A DNA stretch of 17,238 bases from Aquificaceae bacterium (GTDB lineage: Bacteria; Aquificota; Aquificia; Aquificales; Aquificaceae). Under the pieces are notes generated by a model that saw nothing but the letters and a program-made list of their open reading frames with translations, was not told where the DNA came from and ran no database searches. Within the stretch, counting starts at the first letter, position 1, and each line of letters begins with the position of its first letter. Made by a program: the position numbers and the translations under genes. The stretch lies in contig JALTVH010000143.1 of assembly GCA_027049085.1 (NCBI GenBank), positions 1 through 17,238 of the forward strand, given 5' to 3'. Of this stretch, positions 1-6,966 are shown piece after piece.

Positions 1-1633
1 CTTTTTCAAGAGCCTTTTTCTTTACCTTTTCTGGATCTATACCTCTCCCGTCATCTGAAACCTCAATAACAACCGAACCTCCTTCCTGGTATGCCCTTAT
101 TTTGACCTTGGCTGTCTCATTTTTACCAACCTCCCTCCTCTCCTCAACAGTCTCAACACCGTGATCAATAGCGTTCCTGATCAGGTGGATCATTGGTTCA
201 GCTATCTTCTCAACAATTACCTTATCAAGCTTTGTTTCACCCCCCTCAACAATGAGCTCAACTTTCTTTCCAAGGGTTCGGGAAAGGTCTCTAACAAGCT
301 TGGGAAACCTTTCAAAAAGGACTGATACAGGAACCATACGCATCTCAAGGACATGTCTTTGCAGGGTGTCAATGAGTCCTCTGAACCTGTGAATGTGATC
401 CTTAAGCTCCTTTGTAGCCTCTGGAACGTTATACTCTCTGGAAAGCTTTACAGCAAAAAGATTGAGCCACTCTTTAAAGACAGAAAGCTCACCCACCACA
501 TCCATAACTTCAGCAACAAGGTTTTCCTCAACCTTGAGGTAATTGGCTTTTGAAATATATCTTGATGTATCAATTTCTTTACCTTTCTTAGATGATTTTT
601 CGGTTTTCGCTTCCGAGTATTTTTTGATCTTCTCTTCCAGGGATTGTGAAAATAGATTCAAGTTCGTTTTAAATTCATTAAAATCAACGTTTCCCAGTGA
701 GTTTGCAAGGTCAATAACCTTTTTCTTAAGGTCCTCGAAGCCTGCGTCTTTAACAACTTTGTGAAGAGTTGTTAATGACCTCTTCAGGAATTCCTTTTCC
801 TCTTCATTAATGCCTTCCTTACCTGATATTTCCTTGAAAAGCGGGCTGTATTGCTTCCAAACATTCAAAAGTGCACCTATCTCCAGTGGAATGCCCCTTT
901 CAGTTTGACTGTCTTCTGATCTTCCACTTTCAAGTTTTTCAAGTAGTTCAATAATGTCTTCTCCCTCCTCAACCCGACCTTCAACAAAGGCAAGGAAAAG
1001 GTCATCCATTCTGTCAAGGATCTCTTCAAGGAGCTCAACCTGATGGGCGTGGATTCCCTTTCCTGAGTCCCTTGCCTTCTGTAGAACCGACTCAGCTCTG
1101 TGCGTTGCTTCGTGCAGATATTTCAGATTTGGTTCCTCACCGTAGGTAAGTATAAGACCGGTATTGCCCTTCAATGTATGAAAACTCCTGAAAACCTCGT
1201 TAATAAGCTCAAGATTTGAGGGATCGCCGTGAAGTTCCTGCAGAGACTGTCTGAGCCTTGAAAGGATCTCCTCGGTTTCTAATCTGTAGTTCTCAAGAAG
1301 AGTTTCAGGTATCGCTGATGATTGAGGCTTTTCCTCCTCTTCCCCTACCTTGGGTTTTTCATCTTTGCTGTCTATCGCCTCAATTTCAACACCATCATCA
1401 ATAATAAATTCAAGTACCTCACGGATGTCCACCATACTCTTATCAGTTTCAAGAACCACATCAGCATGGAAGCAGTGAGCATCTGTTGGCTCCTCCTCCG
1501 GTGACGGAATATTCTCCTTAAGAATTCTGACATCCACACTCCCTATTTCCTGGAGGTCTTCAATGTAAAACCTCGGGTCTATAGCCCTTTCAAAAACACT
1601 CTTTCCAAGCCTGAATTTTATCAGGTACTTCAC
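1..1633 (-). CDS. cheA: CheA-type chemotaxis histidine kinase, N-terminal 544 residues (partial)
   Basis: Receptor-coupled histidine kinase that would phosphorylate the CheY encoded just upstream. Reading leftward from a GTG at 1633, the frame stays open to the window edge. Residues 1 to about 88 form a small alpha/beta-like domain (begins KYLIKFRLGKSVF). An HPt domain follows, with phospho-acceptor His152 in FRSFHTLKGN. A helical region around 285-330 (DAGFEDL at about 296) looks like a degenerate second HPt. The dimerisation helices come next (VMDVVGELSVFKEWL, then RGLIDTLQRHVLEMRMVPVS), then the ATPase domain with N-box HLIRNAIDHG (Asn487) and G-box DDGRGID near 527-533. The rest of the ATPase domain and the CheW-like regulatory domain lie outside the window. 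The GTG overlaps the cheY stop codon as GTGA and has a GAGGG ribosome site, so translation is probably coupled. The family call is firm; the start codon is likely. Confidence 0.95.
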   Translation of the reverse strand, partial: MKYLIKFRLGKSVFERAIDPRFYIEDLQEIGSVDVRILKENIPSPEEEPTDAHCFHADVVLETDKSMVDIREVLEFIIDDGVEIEAIDSKDEKPKVGEEEEKPQSSAIPETLLENYRLETEEILSRLRQSLQELHGDPSNLELINEVFRSFHTLKGNTGLILTYGEEPNLKYLHEATHRAESVLQKARDSGKGIHAHQVELLEEILDRMDDLFLAFVEGRVEEGEDIIELLEKLESGRSEDSQTERGIPLEIGALLNVWKQYSPLFKEISGKEGINEEEKEFLKRSLTTLHKVVKDAGFEDLKKKVIDLANSLGNVDFNEFKTNLNLFSQSLEEKIKKYSEAKTEKSSKKGKEIDTSRYISKANYLKVEENLVAEVMDVVGELSVFKEWLNLFAVKLSREYNVPEATKELKDHIHRFRGLIDTLQRHVLEMRMVPVSVLFERFPKLVRDLSRTLGKKVELIVEGGETKLDKVIVEKIAEPMIHLIRNAIDHGVETVEERREVGKNETAKVKIRAYQEGGSVVIEVSDDGRGIDPEKVKKKALEK

Positions 1634-1986
1634 CTCACAACCCTCTTTACAACTTTCGCAAGTTCCTCTGGTTTGAAAGGCTTAACGATCCAGCCTGTGG
1701 CACCGAGCCTTTTTGCCTCTTCTTTCTTGGACGCTTCCGTTTCCGTCGTGAGCATTAGAACTGGTGTTGTTCTATTTAAAGCCCTGAATTCTTTTAAAAA
1801 TTCAAGTCCATTCATTTCAGGCATATTTATGTCGCTTATTATGATGTCGTAGGTATTTCTTTTAACCAGCTCAAGAGCAGATTTTCCATTCTCCGCGGTA
1901 TCAACTGTGAAACCTTCCGGCTCAAGAGCCATTTTCACGAGATTCCTCATCGTAGCAGAGTCATCAATAGCCAGAGCTTTTTTCAT
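1630..1986 (-). CDS. cheY: CheY-like single-domain response regulator
   Basis: Stand-alone receiver of 118 residues, the usual CheY length, with no output domain. All phosphorylation residues are visible: acidic pair Asp8-Asp9, phospho-acceptor Asp52 in IISDINMPEMNG, Thr80 in VLMLTTE, and Lys102 in WIVKPF. The switch aromatic that is Tyr106 in E. coli CheY is Trp99 here, a common variant. It is probably phosphorylated by CheA, whose gene overlaps its stop codon by 4 nt. A strong ribosome site (GAGGAGG) precedes the ATG, and 12 nt separate it from the upstream receptor-like gene. The target could be a flagellar or pilus motor or another output; the sequence does not say which. No gene here encodes an obvious CheC, CheX or CheZ phosphatase. 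Confidence 0.95.
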   Translation of the reverse strand: MKKALAIDDSATMRNLVKMALEPEGFTVDTAENGKSALELVKRNTYDIIISDINMPEMNGLEFLKEFRALNRTTPVLMLTTETEASKKEEAKRLGATGWIVKPFKPEELAKVVKRVVR

Positions 1987-1998
1987 CTTTTTCCTCCT

Positions 1999-3144
1999 CT
2001 AAAAGAGCTCAACATCGGTTTCAAGGTCTTCAACTTTCTTGCCAACCACCTCTTTTGAGGTATCTATCTCTTTGTTCTGTACCTTAGCAATTACATGCCT
2101 TTCTTCTATGAGTTTTGGAATCTTCGTAAATTCACCGTAGAGAAAGTCAACTCTGGAAGCAGCAGACTCAAGACTGATTCTGTCCCTGAGGAGATCCTCA
2201 AACACTTCAATCATCTCAGACAAAATTTTTAAAGCTTTCCCTGCGTTGGCCGACCTCTGGTTCGTGAGGTCAATTTCCTGGAGGACTGAGAGGATAGTTT
2301 CCCTGACCCTCTTGAGAAATTCCATCTCATCTGAAACGGCATTTCTAACGTATTCAAGGAAATCCACGAAATTCTGAGCCATCCAGAGAAGGTCCTCATT
2401 CAGGTCTTCCCGGAACTTGCTCTGGTCCTTTTCAAGCTCCCTGATATCGTTGTCAAATTTGGTCTGCTTTTCAATCTGAACAAGGAATTTTCCATTGAGA
2501 TCCTGAATAGACTCAATGATCTCAGAGGCAAGTTCATTGGTTCTTACCGAAGCTCTACGAACTTCATCGGCTATAACTTTAAAACCTCTACCCTCCTCAC
2601 CAAGCCTCGCTGCCTCTATGTAAGCGTTCAAGGCAACGATCTCAATGATCTCTGCAATTTCCATGATCTTTTTTGCACTGTCCGTGAGTCTTGAAACATC
2701 CTCCCCTATCATCTCTATACCGTTTTTAAGAATTGATGAGCTCTCCTTTAAAAATTCTCCCGATGAAACCAACTGCTTTACTTTTTCACTGAATCTTTGC
2801 TTGAGGTAATCAATTGATTTTTTACATTTGCATTCCTCGCCGGTAAATGCACAAATATCGGTGTTTTCCCTCATCTCCCAAACTCTATTCCTGACTTCCG
2901 AAGGAATTTCATTGAGGGAGTAGCCCTGTTCCCTTGTGTATGCACAGGTTATGTACCTCTCAAAGATAACAAAGTCCATAAAATGGTTCTCAATTTTCTT
3001 AAAAAAGTCGTTAAGTTCTCCGAGGATAGATCCGAATATTCTGTCAATTTCTCCAAATCCTGTTATTTCAATGAGCTCTGAGGTCGCTCTTACGGTCTTT
3101 AAAATTACCTCATTGATTTTGAGAAACTCATCTTCCCTCCTCAT
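1999..3144 (-). CDS. Soluble chemoreceptor-like protein with Cys-rich N-terminus and CheZ-like DxxxQ motif
   Basis: Protein of 381 residues with no membrane segment or signal peptide. Residues 163-197 are a recognisable receptor hairpin tip (VALNAYIEAARLGEEGRGF). Residues equivalent to Tsr Leu380, Asn381, Glu385 and Arg388 are kept as L172, N173, E177 and R180, so contact with CheA/CheW is plausible. The hairpin arms are much shorter than in a normal receptor. The N-terminal helical region carries four Cys (C67, C98, C105, C107; ICAFTGEECKCKK), a possible metal or redox site. The C-terminal helix holds LQEIDLTNQR (D292, Q296), which resembles the CheZ catalytic DLTGQ. The ATG lies 17 nt inside the end of the triple-CheW gene. 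The family is clear at the tip only; ligand and precise role are unknown. Confidence 0.85.
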   Translation of the reverse strand: MRREDEFLKINEVILKTVRATSELIEITGFGEIDRIFGSILGELNDFFKKIENHFMDFVIFERYITCAYTREQGYSLNEIPSEVRNRVWEMRENTDICAFTGEECKCKKSIDYLKQRFSEKVKQLVSSGEFLKESSSILKNGIEMIGEDVSRLTDSAKKIMEIAEIIEIVALNAYIEAARLGEEGRGFKVIADEVRRASVRTNELASEIIESIQDLNGKFLVQIEKQTKFDNDIRELEKDQSKFREDLNEDLLWMAQNFVDFLEYVRNAVSDEMEFLKRVRETILSVLQEIDLTNQRSANAGKALKILSEMIEVFEDLLRDRISLESAASRVDFLYGEFTKIPKLIEERHVIAKVQNKEIDTSKEVVGKKVEDLETDVELF

Positions 3145-4543
3145 GACCTTCCCCCAGCTTCACAAGCTCACCTATCCTTTCGGTATCCAGGTCTGATTTA
3201 CTCAAAAGGGCTTCGGGATCAAGGATGAATACAACTTTCCCGTCCTCAGATTTGATCACACCTTCAAAGACTTCCCTTTCAATTCCTCTGATACTTCGGA
3301 CATCCTGAATGGAATCCTCCTCTGCCCTGATTATCCCTTTTAGCCTCGTCACTTTCAGTCCAACAGGAAGATCATCAAGAACAATAACCTTGTTGGATTC
3401 TTCTCCGCCATTAACACCGATCTTCTGACTGAGTGAAACTATAAGGATCACGGAGTTTCTAAGGTTATATACTCCTTCAATGTAATCCGGTGATTCAGGA
3501 AGTGCAGTTACTTCACTGACTTCAACGACCTCTTTGACCTTCTCAATCGGAACCGCCAGTTCCGCATCACCAATTTCAAAACCTACAAAGCTCCTCATCT
3601 TCTCCTCTCCTCTTTCTGAAGCTTGTTCAATCCCTCCGTCCTCGTATACTTCATCTTCAAATCCAAGAACCTCAGCAATATCAAGGATCATTACTATTCT
3701 TCTTCCCTCATCAAGAGCCACAAATCCTCTTGAATCCTCCTTCTTCAGTATGCTTTCCTCGCCAACCCATCTTATCTCGGTTACGTCATCCACGGCTACG
3801 CATACATCACTTTTACCCAAAGCAGGAACAATAGCCCTCCTTGCATTGCTGTCATCTCCCACACCAATAAGCCTGTGGAGGGAAACCAGTGTCATCTGCC
3901 GGTCCCTGAAGATGAAGACACCTTTGACATAAGAGGGAGAGTCGGGAAGATAAGAGAGGCTTTCTGGTGCCTCAATAACCTCATTCACATTTTCAACAGG
4001 GAATGCAAACCACTCCTCTCCCAACCTGAATATTAGAAGTCCCCTCTTTCTTTCCTGACTCTGCCTATCTACTGCTTTCTGGTCCTCCGTGGAAAATCTC
4101 CTCCTTGATGCACCTCTGGACTGTTTTTTCCTCCCTTTTTTTACAAGGGATTCTATCTTCAGAACAAAAACCGGCTTTCCATCCTTTTCAAAGTATCCCT
4201 TTATAAATTCCCTCCTCAGATCACCGATCTTCTTCTTCAATGCTTTCTTGAGTTTGCCATCCTGTAATTTTTCAATACCCTTGATCCTGTCAACAAGAAT
4301 TCCCAGATTTTCACCACCAACGCTTATGATAAGGACTGTTTCACCAAGAGTCTTTTCACCCTTAAGAAGGATACCGCTGTTATAAATTGGGATAACGTTG
4401 TTCCTGAGGTTGATAACACCCTCAAGCTCTTCACCAGAGCCGGGAACGGGAAAGACCCTTTGCACTTTAACCGCCTCAACGACAGACTCTGTATCGAGTG
4501 CAAAGCTCTGCCCGAGAACTTCAAATACCGTAAGACCATTCAT
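3128..4543 (-). CDS. Triple CheW-domain adaptor protein
   Basis: Protein of 471 residues made of three CheW domains in a row, where ordinary CheW has one domain of about 150-170 residues. Domain 1 spans about 1-135 (NLRNNVIPIY, Arg47), domain 2 about 167-295 (IFRDRQMTLVSL, Arg213), and domain 3 about 316-447 (NLRNSVILIVSL, Arg362). Each keeps the LPxxPxYIxGVxNxR-type turn and the Arg matching E. coli CheW Arg62, which contacts the receptor. The first linker (about 134-167) is strongly basic (VKKGRKKQSRGASRRR) and the second (about 295-315) is acidic. It should bridge receptors and CheA, perhaps three sites at once. The ATG follows the tandem-receptor stop by 12 nt. There is no CheY domain, so it is not CheV. 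Confidence 0.92.
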   Translation of the reverse strand: MNGLTVFEVLGQSFALDTESVVEAVKVQRVFPVPGSGEELEGVINLRNNVIPIYNSGILLKGEKTLGETVLIISVGGENLGILVDRIKGIEKLQDGKLKKALKKKIGDLRREFIKGYFEKDGKPVFVLKIESLVKKGRKKQSRGASRRRFSTEDQKAVDRQSQERKRGLLIFRLGEEWFAFPVENVNEVIEAPESLSYLPDSPSYVKGVFIFRDRQMTLVSLHRLIGVGDDSNARRAIVPALGKSDVCVAVDDVTEIRWVGEESILKKEDSRGFVALDEGRRIVMILDIAEVLGFEDEVYEDGGIEQASERGEEKMRSFVGFEIGDAELAVPIEKVKEVVEVSEVTALPESPDYIEGVYNLRNSVILIVSLSQKIGVNGGEESNKVIVLDDLPVGLKVTRLKGIIRAEEDSIQDVRSIRGIEREVFEGVIKSEDGKVVFILDPEALLSKSDLDTERIGELVKLGEGHEEGR

Positions 4544-4555
4544 CCTTTCCCGACC

Positions 4556-6451
4556 TCAGTAGGTCTGAAGCTCGTCGGCTATACCGGCAAGCTCATCAAT
4601 AGCAACGGCTATTTGCCTAACCGCATCCTCAATCTGCGCAATTGCCTGAGCAAGTTCAGAGGTTGTTCGTGCAGATTCCTCAGCGGCTGCAGCTATCTGC
4701 TCTGATGCAGAAACAACCCCCTCAACCCTTTCCAGAACATCTTTGGCTCCTTTTTCGGTTTCCGTAAAAAGATCCACGCCCTGCCCTGCCACTTCCAAAC
4801 ATTCAGAATTCATCTGAATAGCCTTATCAGAAAGTTCCATGTCCGAGAGTGTTTCCGCCGAGGAAATGGTAAGTACCTGAGTAAAAACATCAAACTGCTC
4901 ATCAATATCGCTCAGATACCTCTGAAGGTTTTCAATAAACTCGTTCCCTTCAAGGGCAAGGTTTTTGATATCTGAGGAAACAACCTCAAAGCCTTTACCA
5001 AATTCCCCCGATCGTGCTGACTCAATGAAGCCATTAACAGAAAGCATATTCGTTTGAACCATAATCAGCTCTATCTTCCCGATGGTTCTTGACATTGAGG
5101 AAACCTTCTTCCTCAGCACCCTGATTGAGTTCATGTTCTCGTCAAGACCTTCCCTGAGGTTATGGAGATTCTCCCTTGAGTTCTTTAAGGAGTCCAGGGC
5201 ACCCGAAAAAGCTTCAGAGGCCCTTTTCATAGCCTCAAGACCATCACCGGCACTCTTTAGCACCTCTTCAGATGAAGTTTTCATGGTTTTGGCGAGATTA
5301 AGCATCCCCTCCGCAGACCTTGCCTGCTCCTCCGCAGCTGCTGAAAGCTGGTCAACCGCTTCTTTTACCTGGTCTATGCTCCCTGAGAATTGTTCAACCG
5401 AAGCGGAAAGTTCTTCCGCAGCTGATGCTATCTCCTCAGCAACCTTTCCCTCAATAGAAGGCGCATCCTTGAGCTCAACAGCCATTCTCCTTAGCTCTTC
5501 GGCAGCTGAATTTATCTGGTCCATTGCCACAGAGAGCTCAGAGACAGACCTTGATATTTCCTCAGACGCCGAAGACTGCTCAGCAGAGGCAGAGGCAACC
5601 TGTTCAGAGCTCGCTTTAAGCTCCTCAAGAGCCTTCATCTCTTCTCTGTACAGCCTTATGAACTCATCAACAGCTGTTATCAGGTCTGACATCTTCTGCG
5701 AAATAGCATTGAATTCCTTTACGACCTCCTTCATCTCATCTACCTGTTTTTTGCCCTCCTGCACAAGGTTAGCAATACGTTCAACACTCTGTTTAATCCC
5801 TGCTGTGAGTTCAGAGATTATCTCTCTGATCTGGGAGGTGTTTTTCTCAGAGAGCTCTGTCATTATCCTTACTTCCTCGGCAACAACTGAAAACCCTTTG
5901 CCGTGGTCACCGGCTTTGGCAGCCTCAATAGCAGCGTTCAGGGCAAGGAGGTTGATCCTGTCCGCAACTTTAAGTATTGAACCGGTGGCATCTTCTATCT
6001 CACCTGAGATTTTCTCAATAATCTCAACAGTCTTGGTTGTGGAGCCAACTTTTTCAGAGGTGGAAAGCATGCTTCTTGATATGCGGTCTATTAATTCTGT
6101 TAATGAAGAGGTCCTTTTGTTCAGGTCCTGAATGATATTCTGGAGGTTAATTGCTTCTTCCATTCCTTTATTAACGAGGTCTCCAATGACTGCAATAACC
6201 CTTCTGTTCTCTTCAGTCGACCTCGCTGCCTCTTCTGCAGCAGACGCAATTGTTTGCGCAGAACGCTTTGCCTCCTCAGTAGCTGAGGATATTTCCGAAA
6301 TTGAAGCCGCAACCTCCTCCGACGCCGATGCCAGCTTTTCCACAAGCGACTGCTTTCTGGCTGAGGTGCGCTCCCTTCTGGCACTTCTGTTTTTAACTAC
6401 CGATGTTCCAGCCCTTCCGCCAGAATCCTCCGGAGGCAAAATATCCCTCAT
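4556..6451 (-). CDS. Soluble methyl-accepting chemotaxis protein with two tandem signalling hairpins
   Basis: Protein of 631 residues, wholly coiled-coil after a short basic N-terminus, without membrane segment or separate sensor domain. It contains two complete receptor hairpins. The first tip is near 161-195 (INLLALNAAIEAAKAG, Glu176). The second is near 457-499 (VQTNMLSVNGFIESARSG, Glu477). Motifs in the first half recur 301 residues later, for example ASASEEV at 41 against ASAAEEL at 342, and the tip Glu at 176 and 477. Because 301 is 43 heptads, the copies share register. Adjacent Glu pairs within Ala/Ser-rich segments look like methylation sites. A short Pro-containing linker (KDAPSIEG, 328-335) joins the halves. 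A GGAGG ribosome site precedes the ATG. Cytoplasmic receptors such as FrzCD are the nearest known class, but those carry a single hairpin. Confidence 0.93.
   Translation of the reverse strand: MRDILPPEDSGGRAGTSVVKNRSARRERTSARKQSLVEKLASASEEVAASISEISSATEEAKRSAQTIASAAEEAARSTEENRRVIAVIGDLVNKGMEEAINLQNIIQDLNKRTSSLTELIDRISRSMLSTSEKVGSTTKTVEIIEKISGEIEDATGSILKVADRINLLALNAAIEAAKAGDHGKGFSVVAEEVRIMTELSEKNTSQIREIISELTAGIKQSVERIANLVQEGKKQVDEMKEVVKEFNAISQKMSDLITAVDEFIRLYREEMKALEELKASSEQVASASAEQSSASEEISRSVSELSVAMDQINSAAEELRRMAVELKDAPSIEGKVAEEIASAAEELSASVEQFSGSIDQVKEAVDQLSAAAEEQARSAEGMLNLAKTMKTSSEEVLKSAGDGLEAMKRASEAFSGALDSLKNSRENLHNLREGLDENMNSIRVLRKKVSSMSRTIGKIELIMVQTNMLSVNGFIESARSGEFGKGFEVVSSDIKNLALEGNEFIENLQRYLSDIDEQFDVFTQVLTISSAETLSDMELSDKAIQMNSECLEVAGQGVDLFTETEKGAKDVLERVEGVVSASEQIAAAAEESARTTSELAQAIAQIEDAVRQIAVAIDELAGIADELQTY
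4562..6337 (-). repeat. Ancient tandem duplication inside the receptor gene (two 873-base copies, period 903 bases)
   Basis: Copy 1 lies at 5465-6337 (residues 39-329) and copy 2 at 4562-5434 (residues 340-630). Ungapped protein anchors show a constant 301-residue offset: EE at 45/46 and 346/347; AAEE at 71-74 and AAEE at 372-375; tip Glu at 176 and 477; SEQ at 282-284 and 583-585; QI at 312/313 and 613/614; EL at 319/320 and 620/621. The copies are clearly diverged, so this is an old gene-internal duplication and not a sequencing duplicate. The offset is read directly from the translation; the date is inferred. Confidence 0.85.
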
Positions 6452-6510
6452 CGCTCAACCTCCAATGGATGGACAAAAGCCCCTGCTTTCATATCAGAAT
6501 TTCGGAACAT
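6448..6510 (-). CDS. Candidate 20-codon micro-ORF or translational coupler ahead of the tandem receptor
   Basis: An ATG at 6510 is placed 6 nt after a near-perfect Shine-Dalgarno sequence (AAAGGAGGTG, 6515-6524). It opens a 20-codon frame beginning MFRNSDMKAG and ending LEVER, whose TGA overlaps the receptor ATG as ATGA. That overlap geometry matches other gene junctions in the window. The receptor also has its own GGAGG site inside this frame. Possible readings are a small peptide, a leader that couples translation of the receptor to the receiver gene before it, or a relic of an older receptor start displaced by a frameshift. I recognise no family. The ribosome site is convincing; whether the peptide has a function is unknown. 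Confidence 0.45.
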   Translation of the reverse strand: MFRNSDMKAGAFVHPLEVER

Positions 6511-6514
6511 TGGA

Positions 6515-6524
6515 CACCTCCTTT
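6515..6524 (-). promoter_or_regulatory. Strong Shine-Dalgarno sequence for the 20-codon ORF
   Basis: On the minus strand this reads AAAGGAGGTG, the best match to the anti-Shine-Dalgarno in the chemosensory region. It overlaps the stop codon of the receiver-like gene (6523-6525) and sits 6 nt from the ATG at 6510. It is too far from the receptor ATG at 6451 (more than 60 nt) to serve it directly, which supports the 20-codon ORF being translated. Confidence 0.6.
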
Positions 6525-6882
6525 AGGAGATGCCTAAAGTAGAAATTTCCTGCGTTAGAGCAGGTGGGTTTAGAGGTCTGTGGACATAGAGGTCAACTTT
6601 AGCGTCTCTGTTGAATTCCTCAACAGCCTGTTCCGGATCAAAGGAGAAAAGGACGACCTTGGAGGTAGTTCTCTCTATTGCCTTGAGCTTTCTGACAACT
6701 TCATCTTTATTTTCTTCTATGGAGTCAAGGTCAACGAGGATCAAATCATAACTTCTCTGTGAAAGCTGGTTGATAAGGTTCCTGACCGAATCGGATACAA
6801 CCATGTAATGGAGACGATCAATAAAGATAAATCTAATTGCTTCCTTAAAAAAACTTGAGGATGTCAGCACAGCCACCCTCAT
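6523..6882 (-). CDS. Degenerate receiver-domain (pseudo-response-regulator) protein
   Basis: Protein of 119 residues, the length of a lone receiver, beginning MRVAVLTSSSFF. It aligns by position with the CheY of the same operon. Asp51 (YDLILVDLDS) matches the phospho-acceptor, but the metal-binding acidic pair is replaced by Ser8-Ser9, the conserved Thr is Ser80 (VLFSF), and the conserved Lys is Arg102 (VHRPLNP). Without the acidic pair, ordinary Mg-dependent phosphorylation is unlikely, so it may work as a protein-binding module. It is the first gene of the chemosensory operon and has no clear ribosome site upstream of its ATG. The receiver assignment rests on fold pattern and position, so it is less certain than the CheY call. 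Confidence 0.75.
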   Translation of the reverse strand: MRVAVLTSSSFFKEAIRFIFIDRLHYMVVSDSVRNLINQLSQRSYDLILVDLDSIEENKDEVVRKLKAIERTTSKVVLFSFDPEQAVEEFNRDAKVDLYVHRPLNPPALTQEISTLGIS

Positions 6883-6966
6883 GGTGTTATAATTAATTTG
6901 CTAAACTAAAATAGACAACCTGAAAATTGACAGAAAAATAAAGGTTATTTCCGTATTATATATTCC
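6883..6966 (-). promoter_or_regulatory. AT-rich gap, probable promoter region of the chemosensory operon
   Basis: This 84-base gap separates the ribbon-helix-helix gene from the operon's first gene, both on the minus strand. It is very AT-rich and holds a TATAAT hexamer (minus strand, 6955-6960) and a TATAAC hexamer (6886-6891) close to the ATG. Neither has a convincing -35 partner. No strong hairpin terminator is visible, so read-through from the upstream gene is possible. Low-confidence call based on composition and position. Confidence 0.3.

Noticed and set aside
1999..2013. C-terminal DVELF of the short receptor-like protein as a CheR/CheB docking pentapeptide
   Set aside because: The binding pentapeptide (NWETF type) needs Trp at position 2, which is Val here; resemblance is limited to acid and Phe.
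5082..6131. Long plus-strand open frame of 349 Ser/Ala-rich codons
   Set aside because: It is antisense to the tandem receptor; the Ser/Ala bias is the mirror of GCx, GAx and TCx codons in the coiled coil.
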